DNA of 64,000 nt from Citricoccus sp. K5 (GCF_902506195.1 NZ_LR732819.1:1-64000); one strand, 5' to 3'. Positions 8,101 to 16,918 are shown, numbered from the stretch's first letter. Translations and numbers: made by a program. Notes: generated by a model not told the origin, from the letters alone.

Positions 8101-9172
8101 TGGTGGACTCGGTATTCCTCCAGTACCCAGATACATACGCCCCGGATTCGTCCATCAGGGCGGCCACGATCTGCGCCCCGACAGCGGCATCGTTTGCTGC
8201 CTTGAAGTAATACTGCAGCTCCCAGATCTGCCCCTCCACAACGGGCATGAACGACTCTGGCGTGATCCCGTCGCCCACTGAACCGATGAGCGCGGAGTGG
8301 GAGCCGGAATGGCCCTCGTCGGCAAGAACAGCATTGCCGGTCCAGTACTGCAATCCCGCCTCGAAGTTGCCGTTGGCCAGCCGGGTCATCGCCCTGTTGT
8401 TGGCCTCGGTCGCCCGTGCCTCGGCGGCGATGGCGGCGTTGGTCGCGATCTCGACGTTCTTCTCTGCCGCTTCCACCTGACCGGGCAGCGGCTCGAGGAT
8501 GATTTCTAGCTCACCTTGCCGGCTGACAGCGGCGTCGATGTCCGTGCGGGCTTCTGTGGCCTTCTGGTCCAGAGTGACCATGCGGGCGTCGGCCGTCTCC
8601 GCGTACTCCGCCAGTTCCTCACGGGCCGCGGCCAGCACGGCCTTGATGTCGTCCACGTTGACCAGCACGGAGGGGGCCACCCCGTCAGACGCCGGACCAG
8701 GATCGGAACGGTTGCCCGTGGTATCGGCAGCGATGGCACGGAAGAACACCGGCACGTTAGCCTCCCGGCCGGCCACCGGCAGCACGCCGCCGCCACCAAG
8801 GGTGCCTACGGCCTCCCACTCATCGTCAGGCGCGGTGGCTGACAGGGCGGCGTACACGGTGGTGCTGGCAAAGTCGTCCGGCATCGACTGGCCGTCCTCA
8901 CCCAGCCCGTCCCACTGCGGCAACAGGACACCGTACCGCTCTGCCGTCACCAGCTTGGATGGGGCCTGCGGCGGGACGGTATCCACTGGGATGTCCTCTA
9001 GCGGCAGGCCTTCGATGTGGCCACCCGGGCCGATGACCATCACCTCGCCGTCATCCACGGACGAGTTGGCCAGGGAGAACCCTGCCTCAAGAGACCTGGC
9101 ACGGCGGTCCAGTGCCTTCATCGTGGTCACCATCGGACCCTGATCCAGGGTGAGGGGGTTACGGTCTGCCAA
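5147..9172 (-). CDS. Large minor tail / receptor-binding fibre protein
   Basis: A 1341-residue tail-tip protein. A fibronectin-III-like domain is suggested near 64-170. Two jelly-roll-like modules, each opening with the ANG(N/S)FE pattern seen in carbohydrate-binding modules, lie near 260-390 and 655-795. Between them is ~250 residues of Ala/Lys/Asp/Glu repeats, probably a trimeric coiled coil. After ~850 come repeated ITV-type beta-fibre segments, then LTTKAYVD near 1215, a motif common in tail fibres, and a terminal beta domain. The start is TTG with AGGA upstream. Likely role: adhesion to the cell wall of the host. Confidence 0.85.
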   Translation of the reverse strand: MADRNPLTLDQGPMVTTMKALDRRARSLEAGFSLANSSVDDGEVMVIGPGGHIEGLPLEDIPVDTVPPQAPSKLVTAERYGVLLPQWDGLGEDGQSMPDDFASTTVYAALSATAPDDEWEAVGTLGGGGVLPVAGREANVPVFFRAIAADTTGNRSDPGPASDGVAPSVLVNVDDIKAVLAAAREELAEYAETADARMVTLDQKATEARTDIDAAVSRQGELEIILEPLPGQVEAAEKNVEIATNAAIAAEARATEANNRAMTRLANGNFEAGLQYWTGNAVLADEGHSGSHSALIGSVGDGITPESFMPVVEGQIWELQYYFKAANDAAVGAQIVAALMDESGAYVSGYWRNTESTMDWQDSGALRYTLPADVNMVRPRIFRSGLATKAAHFLIDDVVLRDVTDVVRLEIAAQEAKKAGTDAQSTAAALQLRVDGVDTRLEAAEGRTEAVAGEAAEALSDLDAALTQAFQQGDTAAKNAAIQAAASDATTKANNARTAAEAEAKRLAEAEAAAAQSAAEATAAADAKTKADKALADAKLDATSKSGAAQTAAEAEAKRLATAAENAAKAAAAADAKAKADAAQAEAIKQAKADATTKADAAQAEALRLAKLDATAKADAAKSGAISAAAADAQEKFDAAMSAAVEAYKSTENMVANGSFEQGWTGWNREHSGGTVDTSVSRSGGSSFRTNNNGAASQAEFPVQAGQIWRYSWWYKTEAGFISGTPGGLRLRGKGAAGVLTDVASTAMTESLDWKHQAVEYVVPANVTHLAARFAFAMGSTQKNIWVDDLELKNVTDVKRLEQAALAAQNRADSAHGEAGKAWNHADAAMDAAATAKSDAIKHADSLPKVLHGTAGPSGTAPNGSIWWQHQSTLSGRVIGQWNRVNNAWVSTPIDSAAIANLDVGKLTAGSAEVAELVTQKLLANQAIINRLTVGIQAWISGVLIKDGAIDASKITVTDELITDIFGANRALIEDELVVQGSLFANNATLISAAMKTLSVTEKAQFADAYADQLYAAMAVIERLQATEAWIGGTLLKDGAVTTDKMTVTETLWAALGQFVEITAGMIKANAFEGQTFTGGRFVGALFETLAAANRGLKWDGQGIRSFDPNGNLMLHFDSATGKLIVGPNGIIEGGKIQTTPVPSDHVVGAHNSVYMNTNGISVGTAGAQSGDALWYVSARDGHMWAAEAQIDRLVGGLALEGPAYSYAADGNWNMPQPVESEAQLTTKAYVDKQAGGQWAFIPLRNGWTAFGQGYAGPQWRREGKTVRLRGVLSGAMATTAMSVLPAEARPTYPQLLNVRAWTAQTAPYRLNIATDGTMSQTGLTTVPSWISLDGVTYPID

Positions 9173-9178
9173 AGCTGG

Positions 9179-10294
9179 TCATCCTCTCAGATCAAGCTCA
9201 ATGGGGTCTGCGCCGTTCGCGCCGACGGACAGCCGGTAACCGGCCAGCCGGAACGACTTATTGGGGTTGAGGAACGGGTCCGAGTCGTCCGAGATGCGGT
9301 TCACGACCATGCCCGGCACGATCCTCAGCGCGGACTCGTTGTTGTTCAGCAGGCCAGGAAACCCATCCGGGTGGATCGTCATCCGGTGCGTGTAGTTCAT
9401 GTCGGCGTTCCGGCGGACCCGTTCCCCGGCGAAGCGGACGAGATGGTGGCGCTGGTGGGTCTTGCGATCCATCCACGCCCCGTCCAACTGGATGTACTGG
9501 GTCTCGTGGCGGAACTCGGACGCGGACGCGGTCTTGGACCCGTTGCCGACACCGAACACGTACGCCTTGTTCACCACGTTCTCGGCATCGTGCTCGACCT
9601 CGTAGTCCACGCCCGAGCCCACCAGGTTCACGTCGATCTGGTGGTCCATGTTGAGGGCGGCCTCGGACTGCATCCGCCAGTGGAACCGGCCCGTGCTGTC
9701 AGAGGTGTTGCGCTCCGGCTTGAACCAGACATCCGGTCCGCCGGACCAACCGATCACCTGTTCCACCGCGTCGGCCACCGTAATGGCCTGGTACCCCCGG
9801 TAGTTGAGCACCGTGTCGCCAGCCACCGTGTTGGACGGGAAGATGATCGGCAGGTCATCGCGCCAGGTGGCGTCATCCTTGGCGAACTGGACGATCTTCC
9901 ATGCAGCGGTCACCAAGGAGTAGGGCCCGAACTGGAGATGGGACTCGGCAGGCCGGGTGATAGCCCGGATGAGGTAGCGGCGCTTCAGCACCGACCACAG
10001 ATCCTGCATCGTCAGGGTGATCGTGTTCGCGGACTTGGTGTACTTCCGCTTCCACACCACACCGCCCCACACGGCGACACCCTTGTAGGTCACGAACAAG
10101 GACCGGATGGTCGGCAGGGTCAGCGACTCCCAGTACGACTTGCCCGCGTCGCGAACGGACGCCAGTGGGATCGTGACCGATCCGCCGACACCTGTGTTCA
10201 AGGAAATGTCCCCGTTGAACGCCGACGGGTAGATCTCCCGATGGACGACCCCGCTGTTCGTGCTCACGATGAAGAACCGCCAGTCCCGCTCCAC
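9179..10294 (-). CDS. Minor tail protein (tail hub-like)
   Basis: A 371-residue protein directly after the distal tail protein. It starts MERDWRFFIV, with a beta-rich N-terminal half and a conserved-looking block around LTMQDLWSVLKRRY. The GTG start has AGGAGG four bases upstream. Proteins of this length and place in actinophages form the tail hub or baseplate connecting Dit to the fibres. Assigned from position and general resemblance to siphovirus tail hub proteins. Confidence 0.75.
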   Translation of the reverse strand: MERDWRFFIVSTNSGVVHREIYPSAFNGDISLNTGVGGSVTIPLASVRDAGKSYWESLTLPTIRSLFVTYKGVAVWGGVVWKRKYTKSANTITLTMQDLWSVLKRRYLIRAITRPAESHLQFGPYSLVTAAWKIVQFAKDDATWRDDLPIIFPSNTVAGDTVLNYRGYQAITVADAVEQVIGWSGGPDVWFKPERNTSDSTGRFHWRMQSEAALNMDHQIDVNLVGSGVDYEVEHDAENVVNKAYVFGVGNGSKTASASEFRHETQYIQLDGAWMDRKTHQRHHLVRFAGERVRRNADMNYTHRMTIHPDGFPGLLNNNESALRIVPGMVVNRISDDSDPFLNPNKSFRLAGYRLSVGANGADPIELDLRG

Positions 10295-10303
10295 GCGGCC
10301 TCC

Positions 10304-11089
10304 TTAGATGTAGGTGTCGTACAGCCGGACCAGGTACGTGGCCGTGCTGTTCGCCCCGTCGTGGGGGATAACGTTCACCCGGCGGGACTCACTCGGCGCC
10401 ACAGACGTCAGCGTGGACCGTCCGACCGACCCGCCGGGGGCCGGGTTGCCGTTCAGGTAGACCTCGCCTGTGCCGGAGTAGATCGTCACCACATCGCCTG
10501 CGGACTGCCAGATGGCGTCCGTAAACGCAATCGGGGCGGTCGAGGACCCGTACACCGTGAACCCACCGGGGAACGTCCCAGACACCACGAAGATCGGCCA
10601 CGCCTCAGCATTGCCGTCATGGTGGATGTCGATGGCGGTCCCCGGCACGCCGTTGAACTCGTTGCGGATCCCGTACTTGTAGGGGTCTGGGGCCTTCAGC
10701 GTCATCGACAGCCGCGCCAGCTTGTCCGTGATCGGCGTGAACCGGATCGAGGAGGCACGCTCCACGTTGGCGAACTGATACTGACCCGGCCAGTGATCGT
10801 CCACACGGAACGCACCCCGCCCGCCATTGCGGCGGAACATGCCAGTGAAGACCATGCCGATCTTGTGCATGGACTCGTGCGACGGCGCGTGAATGTTGGC
10901 CGCGAATTCGATGAACCGAGCCTCGTCATAGACCGGGGCCTCGAAATCTCCGCCCCGAGCCAGGCGGGGGACTGACTGGGAACGCGTCTCCGGCGAATCC
11001 CACCAGCCGTCCAAGGTCGTGACCGTAGCCCTTACCCCATACGGCAGCGCCGACATGTTCACCCCATCGACGTAGACAATCTGGCTCAT
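10304..11089 (-). CDS. Distal tail protein (Dit-like)
   Basis: A 261-residue protein with the Dit layout: an N-terminal half with the pattern VDGVNM...GWWDSPE and a C-terminal jelly-roll-like half. It follows the tape measure gene with an ATGA overlap at 11086-11089. Dit forms the ring at the tail tip to which the fibre proteins bind. Confidence 0.82.
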   Translation of the reverse strand: MSQIVYVDGVNMSALPYGVRATVTTLDGWWDSPETRSQSVPRLARGGDFEAPVYDEARFIEFAANIHAPSHESMHKIGMVFTGMFRRNGGRGAFRVDDHWPGQYQFANVERASSIRFTPITDKLARLSMTLKAPDPYKYGIRNEFNGVPGTAIDIHHDGNAEAWPIFVVSGTFPGGFTVYGSSTAPIAFTDAIWQSAGDVVTIYSGTGEVYLNGNPAPGGSVGRSTLTSVAPSESRRVNVIPHDGANSTATYLVRLYDTYI

Positions 11090-14000
11090 AGTCCGTTGAC
11101 CTCCAATGCGTGCTGCAGATCCCCCACAGCGACCTTGGCCGCCGCTGTCGGATCAATGGTGTGGATGCCCCCGAGATTGATCTGCGGACCGCCACGCCCA
11201 CCCAGTGACGCCTCCAGTCGTTCGTAGTCGAGGCCGACGTTAATCGAGGACCCCGACCACTCCCGGCCCACCGTGCCCCCGCCCTGCAGTCCGGCGAGGT
11301 GCTGGATGGATGGGTGATCCACCCGGATCGCCTCAAGCACTCCGAGGTATTTCCGCGTCATAGGCTCCGGCTCCACAAATTCGCCATCATCCACAAGGGC
11401 TGTCGGCCTTCCGTGGGACCCAATGCCGAGGATGGTGTCCGTGCCCAACCCGTAGTAGGGCAGGCGCCCGCCATTGGCCAGGCGCGGCAGGCCGAAGTCT
11501 CGACCCACCATGCCGCCTGTGTAGCCACCGAAGCGGTTCATCATCCCGGACAGGGAACTGCTCAGGTTGTTCAGCCCGGACGCCACGAACTTCACTGACC
11601 GGGTCCGGGCCAACTGGGCGAACTCACGCTCAGCAGCCGCGGTCTCGGCATGGGCGCGGGCGACCACGTCGGTGCCCTCGATGTTGTTGATGTCCTGCTG
11701 GGTCCCGTACACGGTGCCGTTGTCATCAACCCAGACGGTGCGTTCGACACCGTTGATGTTCCGGATCTTCGCCTGGACATCGATCGTCGTTCCGTCCTCG
11801 GTGACGAAGATGTGCTCCGTCTTGCCGGTGACCTCGTTGATTTTCTCCTGCACGGAGCCGGCGGTGCCGTCTTCGGACACAGCGACGGTAACGCCCTTGT
11901 ACCCAGGGATGGCTTCGACAGCCTGCCCGGTGAACTCGGCCATACGAGCAGCAGACTCATCCATCCACGTGGACACTTCCACGTCCCGGTCGATGCCAAG
12001 CTGGGCCTTAGCCCATTCCTCGGCGGCCGTGGCATTCATCCCAGAGGCACGCGCTGTCTCGTACAGGGCGGCATACCCGGACTCGAGCTCGGCACGAACA
12101 TCTCCGTGCGCGGCCCCCTGCTCTGCCAGGGCCGCCGCAGCGTCCCACGCGGTCTCGGCGACCTCGCGGGTGGCGGCGCGGTTGGCCGCGGCCTTCTCGG
12201 TGTTCCCTTCGATGGACATGCCGTTCTCCTTGAACGACTCGGCCAGGTCCCGGAGGGACTGCTGGTGAGCATCGGTGGCCGCCTGCGCGTCGCGGTTGAT
12301 GACACCGAGGGTCATCATGGCGTCCACGATGTCCGACAGGGACTCTTCGGTTTCCTCGGCCGCTTCTCCGAGCTCGTTGATTCCTTCGGCGCCGGCCGCG
12401 GCTCCCTCGCCTGCGGCTTCTCCGCCCTCGGCGACGGCCTGCATGTGCGCCGGGAGGTTGCCCATGGCGGCCTGGAACAGGTCCGCCTCGGACGTGGCCT
12501 GCCCGGTGGCGTTGGCCGCGGCCTCCACGCCCTTCGCGTACTCCGGGAATACCCGTTGCAGTTCGGTCCAGGAGGACAGGTCCATGCGGCCAACGGACTC
12601 CGCTTCGATGCGCAGGGCGTTCATCTGTTGCGCTGCCGATTCGGCGTCCATGGTGGCCAGCGCTTGGTCCAGGGACGTGATGGTGTCCCGCACCTGTGAC
12701 ATGACGTTGTCCTGCTGGAAGACGGTGTCGCCGAAGGACTGGACGTGCTTGATCGGGTTGGACAGGTCGATGCGCTTGAGCGCGTCACCGAACCCGTTGA
12801 CGTGGGTGGTGATTCCGGAGAAGTCGAACTTGCTGTCCAGGTCGGCCGAGTCGCCGGCCTCGTTGAGTTTCAGCGTGGCGTTGGCGACTTCCTCCACGCC
12901 AGGTGCAGCGTCTCGTGTGGAGTTGTAGAGGGCGGTCAGGCCGGTCACGAGGGCAGTGATTCCGACCGCGGCACCGGTGGCGATACCACCGATACGGAGT
13001 GCCGACTTTGCCCGGGCGCCGGTGACACCGAGGCCGCGCATGGCGTCGACGGTGTCCACGACTCGGGGGGCGAGGGTAAGGAACCCGCCGGCGGCCAACA
13101 AGGCGATGCCACCGGCACCGGTCAGGGCTCCCAGTCCGGCCTTCACCGGGTCAGGCAGGGCGGAGAACACCTCGGCAATGCCACCGATGGACTCGGTCAC
13201 GGTCGCGACGACGGGCAGGATGGCCCCGCCGGCGTCGATCGCGGAGTCCTTGATCTTGTTCCAGGACACGGCGATGCGGGACTCTGCGGTCTCGTACCGC
13301 TTGGAGGCCTCGTCGGCCAGGGCGGACGCGGACGCGAATGACTCGGCGCCAGTTTCGAAGGACTCGGCGAGCAGATCCCCGGACTGGGCCAGGCGAAGCA
13401 TGGTGTCTGCCTCACGGACACCCTTCACGCCGAGGTCGGCGAGCATGCCGTTCACGTCTCCACCGTTGGCGGCAACGTCTCCCAGCCCGGAGGTGAGCAT
13501 GACCATGGCCTCGGCGGGGCGGTTCTGCCAGGCGTTGGCGAACTCCTCTGCGGAGACACCGGCCGCTTCGGCCCACCCGGTGAGGGAGTCCCCGCCTTCA
13601 CGGACGGAGGTGTCGATCTTCTTCATCACCATGGATATGGCGGTACCGCCAGCCTCAGCTTCGATGCCCACGGAGGACATCGCGGAGGCCAGGGCCATGA
13701 CCTGGTCCTCAGACATGCCCATCTGCTTGCCGACGGCGGCGACGCGCATCCCCATCATGAGGATGTCCTTCTCGGTGCTGGCGCCGTCGTTGCCGAGGGC
13801 CACGAGGGAGGATCCGAGGTTGTCGATGTCGTCCGCGCTGGTGCCCATGATGTTCATGAACTGAGCGAGGGTGGTGGCGGCCTCTTCGGCGGTGAGGTTG
13901 GTGGTCTCGCCGAGGTCGATCATGGTGCGGGTGAACGCGGCCACGTCTTCCCGTGCGATGCCGAGCTGGCCGGCTGCCTCGGCGACGGCCGCGATTTCCG

Positions 14001-14640
14001 TGTGGGTGGCCGGCAGGGTGGTGGCGAGGGTCCGGAGCTCGCCCTCGAGGGCTGCCATTTCTTCGGCTGATCCATCGACGGTCTTATTGACGCCGACCCA
14101 CGCGGTCTCCCAGTCCATGGCGGCTTTACCCATGCCAGCCGCAGCGGCAGTCAGTCCGGCCCCGGCGGCGAGGGCGACGGTACCCACCTGCTCCATGTCG
14201 CCGCGGTGGTCCTTGACGGCCTTGGAGAGACGCTCGAACTTGCCGGTTGACTGCTGTGCGGCGTCCCCGGATCCAGCGAGCTCACGTTGCAGGGCGTCCT
14301 GGGCGGATGCGGCTTCCTGGGCGGTGCGCTCAACGTCGCGCTGTGCCTTGGCCACGCCTTCCTCGGCGGCAACGATGCGGGTGGTGTCGCCGCTGGTGCG
14401 GGCGTCGTTGAGCTTCTGCTGGGCGACGCGGAGGCGGCCGGCGGCGTCAGCGGAACGGTCCTGGGCCTTGGCGGCATTCTGAGCGGCCCGCTCTTGCTTC
14501 TGCGCTGACTGCTCGGTGGCCTTGCCGGCCTTGTCTGCGGAGTCGGCGAACTTGTCGGTGACCTTCGCGGACCGCTCCATCGCCCGGTCGTACCCGGAGG
14601 TTTCGGCCTCGAACCGTGACCGTACGACTTCATCCGCCAC
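11086..14640 (-). CDS. Tape measure protein
   Basis: A 1184-residue protein that sets tail length and is carried to the cell during DNA ejection. Residues ~1-150 are a charged coiled coil; the block near 190-450 matches the TP901-type tape measure core (MDWETAWVGVNKTVDGS, NIMGTSADDIDNLGSS). Hydrophobic segments at about 495-520 and 540-575 would span membranes. The start is GTG with AAGGAGG upstream. It lies right after the frameshifted chaperones, as expected. Confidence 0.93.
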   Translation of the reverse strand: MADEVVRSRFEAETSGYDRAMERSAKVTDKFADSADKAGKATEQSAQKQERAAQNAAKAQDRSADAAGRLRVAQQKLNDARTSGDTTRIVAAEEGVAKAQRDVERTAQEAASAQDALQRELAGSGDAAQQSTGKFERLSKAVKDHRGDMEQVGTVALAAGAGLTAAAAGMGKAAMDWETAWVGVNKTVDGSAEEMAALEGELRTLATTLPATHTEIAAVAEAAGQLGIAREDVAAFTRTMIDLGETTNLTAEEAATTLAQFMNIMGTSADDIDNLGSSLVALGNDGASTEKDILMMGMRVAAVGKQMGMSEDQVMALASAMSSVGIEAEAGGTAISMVMKKIDTSVREGGDSLTGWAEAAGVSAEEFANAWQNRPAEAMVMLTSGLGDVAANGGDVNGMLADLGVKGVREADTMLRLAQSGDLLAESFETGAESFASASALADEASKRYETAESRIAVSWNKIKDSAIDAGGAILPVVATVTESIGGIAEVFSALPDPVKAGLGALTGAGGIALLAAGGFLTLAPRVVDTVDAMRGLGVTGARAKSALRIGGIATGAAVGITALVTGLTALYNSTRDAAPGVEEVANATLKLNEAGDSADLDSKFDFSGITTHVNGFGDALKRIDLSNPIKHVQSFGDTVFQQDNVMSQVRDTITSLDQALATMDAESAAQQMNALRIEAESVGRMDLSSWTELQRVFPEYAKGVEAAANATGQATSEADLFQAAMGNLPAHMQAVAEGGEAAGEGAAAGAEGINELGEAAEETEESLSDIVDAMMTLGVINRDAQAATDAHQQSLRDLAESFKENGMSIEGNTEKAAANRAATREVAETAWDAAAALAEQGAAHGDVRAELESGYAALYETARASGMNATAAEEWAKAQLGIDRDVEVSTWMDESAARMAEFTGQAVEAIPGYKGVTVAVSEDGTAGSVQEKINEVTGKTEHIFVTEDGTTIDVQAKIRNINGVERTVWVDDNGTVYGTQQDINNIEGTDVVARAHAETAAAEREFAQLARTRSVKFVASGLNNLSSSLSGMMNRFGGYTGGMVGRDFGLPRLANGGRLPYYGLGTDTILGIGSHGRPTALVDDGEFVEPEPMTRKYLGVLEAIRVDHPSIQHLAGLQGGGTVGREWSGSSINVGLDYERLEASLGGRGGPQINLGGIHTIDPTAAAKVAVGDLQHALEVNGL

Positions 14641-14652
14641 GGTGGCCTCCTT

Positions 14653-15590
14653 CTATTCGGTTGGGGTTCCGTACTTCTCGCGCCACCAGGCGGGTGCGGA
14701 TGCGACGGTGGGTGAGTCGGCTGCGGCTTCGGAGGGCACGGCGAAGAGGACGATCCCGGGGGCGGGGTCCTTGTTCTCCTTTCGCCAGCGCTGGATGGCG
14801 GCCGACGGCTCACAGATGCGGGTCTGGACGTTGTAGGCGCCGGATCCGCACTCGGTGAGGGTGCGCCCGCAGTCGGGGCAGAGCATCCGTTGGTAGAGGG
14901 TGTGGGCGTGGGTGAGCAGGTGGTCCCGATCCGTCCAAGTCCCGTCCCCGCCCACCCACGCCGACGGGGCCCGCTGGTAACGGACGCTGGTGTCGAGCAG
15001 GGCGAGGGTGGGGCGGGCGTGGTCTCGGGTCAGGACCTCGGCGAGAAAGGGGCCGTGACGCCGCCGGTCGGATCGCCGTAGGTGGCCTCGTTGAAGGCGT
15101 TCACGAGCTGCTGCCACTGGCCCTGGCCGATGGCGGAGTGCAGGGCCTTGAGTCCATCGACGGTGACGCGTTTGCCGTCGACTCGAGCGGAGGCGGCCAG
15201 CAGGGCGTAGGTGCGGCCGGCGGCGTCCTTGCGCTCTATGTCGGCGGTGGCTGCCTCAACTTCGGGGTTGATCATGCCGATGATGGTGATTTCCCGCTTC
15301 GCCTCGTCGACCTGCTCGATGAGCTCGGCCATGCGGGCCTCGATGCGGTTGAGGGCCACCTGGTGAGCGTTGGCGGACGGCTCGGCGACGGAGCGCTGCA
15401 GCTTCTCGGTCTCGGCTCGCTTGACCGCAGCGTCACGGTTGGTGTGCTCCTCGCGGAGGCGGTCGAGCTCGTCCTTGAGGCCGGGCTGGATGAGGTAGAC
15501 GGTGACGGTCTGTCGGGGCCGGTACTCGTCCGGGTCGTGGCCGGCCAGCCATCCGGTGAGGTCGAAGGTATCTGGGTCCAGGTCAGCCAC
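14653..15590 (-). CDS. Tail assembly chaperone, long form by -1 frameshift (G-T)
   Basis: Ribosomes starting at 15590 meet the heptamer CCCTTTC (15051-15045 on the minus strand), read C CCT TTC in the starting frame; slipping back one base gives CCC TTT. Decoding then continues CTC GCC GAG and runs to the stop at 14653, giving a ~312-residue fusion instead of the 186-residue short form. The downstream part has a CxxC...C zinc-like motif (CPDCGRTLTEC). Position just before the tape measure and the -1 direction match the G/G-T chaperones of long-tailed phages. Confidence 0.88.
15030..15590 (-). CDS. Tail assembly chaperone, short form (G)
   Basis: A 186-residue protein made when no frameshift occurs. 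It starts at GTG with AGGAGG six bases upstream and is rich in charged helices (residues ~50-110). It ends 15 bases after the slippery heptamer. With the long form it is thought to load onto the tape measure and recruit tail tube subunits. Confidence 0.88.
   Translation of the reverse strand: MADLDPDTFDLTGWLAGHDPDEYRPRQTVTVYLIQPGLKDELDRLREEHTNRDAAVKRAETEKLQRSVAEPSANAHQVALNRIEARMAELIEQVDEAKREITIIGMINPEVEAATADIERKDAAGRTYALLAASARVDGKRVTVDGLKALHSAIGQGQWQQLVNAFNEATYGDPTGGVTAPFSPRS
15045..15051 (-). other. Slippery heptamer CCCTTTC (programmed -1 frameshift)
   Basis: The heptamer fits X XXY YYZ exactly in the reading frame of the chaperone gene, and the -1 frame is open through it and for 130 codons beyond. 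Confidence 0.85.
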
Positions 15591-15798
15591 GAGCGGCCTC
15601 CTGGATCTGCTTGATGATGTCGTCGGCCTGCTTCGCGAGTGGCACGCCGAGGCGGTCGAGTTGGTAGTTGATCTTGGCCCCGCCGGTCAGGTGGATGATG
15701 ACCACACCTGCGTTCCGTTCGGGTATGAGTTCAGTCTGCAGGTGGGTGATGTGGTCGGCGTTGGCGTGCACCGTCGCGCCGAGGGAGATGAGTCGCAT
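15583..15798 (-). CDS. Small conserved-looking phage protein
   Basis: A 71-residue protein whose end overlaps the chaperone start by eight bases. Its ATG has AAGGAG eight bases upstream. The pattern MRLISLGATVHANADHI looks like a compact alpha/beta fold, and the C-terminal helix is amphipathic. Position between tail tube and chaperone suggests a tail assembly role; none is known to me. Confidence 0.7.
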   Translation of the reverse strand: MRLISLGATVHANADHITHLQTELIPERNAGVVIIHLTGGAKINYQLDRLGVPLAKQADDIIKQIQEAARG

Positions 15799-15846
15799 GA
15801 TGGGTTCTCCTTGATGGGTTTCGATGGGTGATCAGGAGGGGCTGGA

Positions 15847-15886
15847 CCCGGTCCCGGCGGTGACCCATCAGCACGCCGGGACCGGG
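15847..15886 (-). terminator. 13-bp hairpin after the tail tube gene
   Basis: CCCGGTCCCGGCG (15847-15859) and CGCCGGGACCGGG (15874-15886) form a perfect 13 bp stem with a 14-base loop, 12 bases past the tail tube stop. There is no T-run. It may partly end transcription or stabilise the mRNA 3' end of an abundantly made protein. Confidence 0.65.
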
Positions 15887-15897
15887 AGTTCAGTGGG

Positions 15898-16455
15898 TCA
15901 GGCCCCGGCGGTGCCTGCGACGACGCCGTTGAGTTCGGCGTCCTGCACCGTCAGTGGGATCGTGACGTGGATGTACCCGGCGTGAGGGTCGGCCTGGCGC
16001 TGCCAGTTGTCCGTGGTCACGGCGAACACGGAGTACTCGTCGCCGGCCTCCCACTCCTCGTCCCAGTCCTTGCCGGTCAGGGACTCCACCACGTACACGG
16101 GGGTGCCCTTGACCTTGAGGGCCTGGAACAGGACGTCGCCGGTCGGGTCGGCAGCGCCCGGGTTCGTCTCGTCGAAGTACCGGAACACCGCGATGGAGCC
16201 CTCGTAGTTCGAGCGGGCGGGTACGGAAGCCGAGGACGGCTCGCACACGGCGGGCTGGTTCAGTGTCTCCGAGGCGGTGGCCGCGAACCGGGTGCCTTCC
16301 TGGGCGACACGGCAGGCGGCGTCCATGCCGGCCGTCAGGGTGGCGACGGTGAGCGCACCGAGGGGTTCGGTCGGGGGTGCGGTGAGGACGGTGATCTTGC
16401 GGCGCTGCTCGGCGAACGTTCGCGGGGGCAGGGCAGAGATGGGGGTGACGGTCAT
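15898..16455 (-). CDS. Major tail (tube) protein
   Basis: A 185-residue protein in the usual place between the tail completion genes and the chaperones, of typical size for a siphovirus tube subunit. The C-terminal two thirds look beta-rich. ATG is preceded by GGAGT. A strong hairpin follows the gene, as also seen after the capsid gene. Assigned by position, size and composition. Confidence 0.8.
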   Translation of the reverse strand: MTVTPISALPPRTFAEQRRKITVLTAPPTEPLGALTVATLTAGMDAACRVAQEGTRFAATASETLNQPAVCEPSSASVPARSNYEGSIAVFRYFDETNPGAADPTGDVLFQALKVKGTPVYVVESLTGKDWDEEWEAGDEYSVFAVTTDNWQRQADPHAGYIHVTIPLTVQDAELNGVVAGTAGA

Positions 16456-16457
16456 GG

Positions 16458-16700
16458 TCAGGACTCCTTCTGGGTGAGGGGTGTAGTGAACGGGCTCTGC
16501 AGCCCTTCGGGAATGGCGACGCCTGCCTTGAGCAGTGCCTCGACGACAGCGTCTGACAGCCCGATCAGCTCGATTGGGCTGTCCTCGCCGTAGGGGTCGC
16601 GGTCCTGCGCGGCCAGCGCCTTCTCAAGGGCGTCCATGACGATGTCATTGGCTGCGGCGTTCTCAGCGGGCTCGTAGCCCTCTGGAATCTCGTTGCTCAT
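16458..16700 (-). CDS. Small acidic phage protein
   Basis: An 80-residue acidic protein (MSNEIPEGYEPAEN...) two bases upstream of the tail tube gene, with an AAGGA site. There are no recognisable motifs. It is part of the tail module by position. Confidence 0.65.
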   Translation of the reverse strand: MSNEIPEGYEPAENAAANDIVMDALEKALAAQDRDPYGEDSPIELIGLSDAVVEALLKAGVAIPEGLQSPFTTPLTQKES

Positions 16701-16702
16701 GG

Positions 16703-16909
16703 TCAGGCGTCCTTCGGCTCGGCCACGCGGCTGGCCTTGGGGGTGGTGTTCGGTTCGGGCTCAGTGACGCGGCGCCGGTTCTTCTCCGAGGGGGCGAAGT
16801 CGAGGTTGTCGTCGAGCTCGACGAGGTGGGCGGGCCACCGGAACTTCTGCTTGGTGGCGTCGTTCTTTCGGATGGCCCACACACGGCCATCAGGGGACTG
16901 CTTCGGCAC
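16703..16909 (-). CDS. Small basic phage protein
   Basis: A 68-residue protein starting at GTG with TAGGAGG five bases upstream. The N-terminal half has alternating charged and aromatic residues (KFRWPAHLVELDD); the C-terminus is polar and probably unfolded. Function unknown. Confidence 0.65.
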   Translation of the reverse strand: MPKQSPDGRVWAIRKNDATKQKFRWPAHLVELDDNLDFAPSEKNRRRVTEPEPNTTPKASRVAEPKDA

Positions 16910-16918
16910 GGGGGCCTC

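Noticed and set aside
6617-8281. 554-codon plus-strand open frame (again at 51102-52766)
   Set aside because: It lies wholly antisense to the tail fibre gene and its Gly/Arg/Ser-rich product has no domain; it is a side effect of high GC and the Ala-rich repeats.
9017-10975. 652-codon plus-strand open frame (again at 53502-55460)
   Set aside because: Antisense to three tail genes with good ribosome sites; the product is His/Arg/Val-rich without a fold or start signal.
14653-15117. 154-codon frame as an independent gene
   Set aside because: It lacks a ribosome site and its true content begins at the slippery heptamer; it is the frameshifted end of the chaperone.
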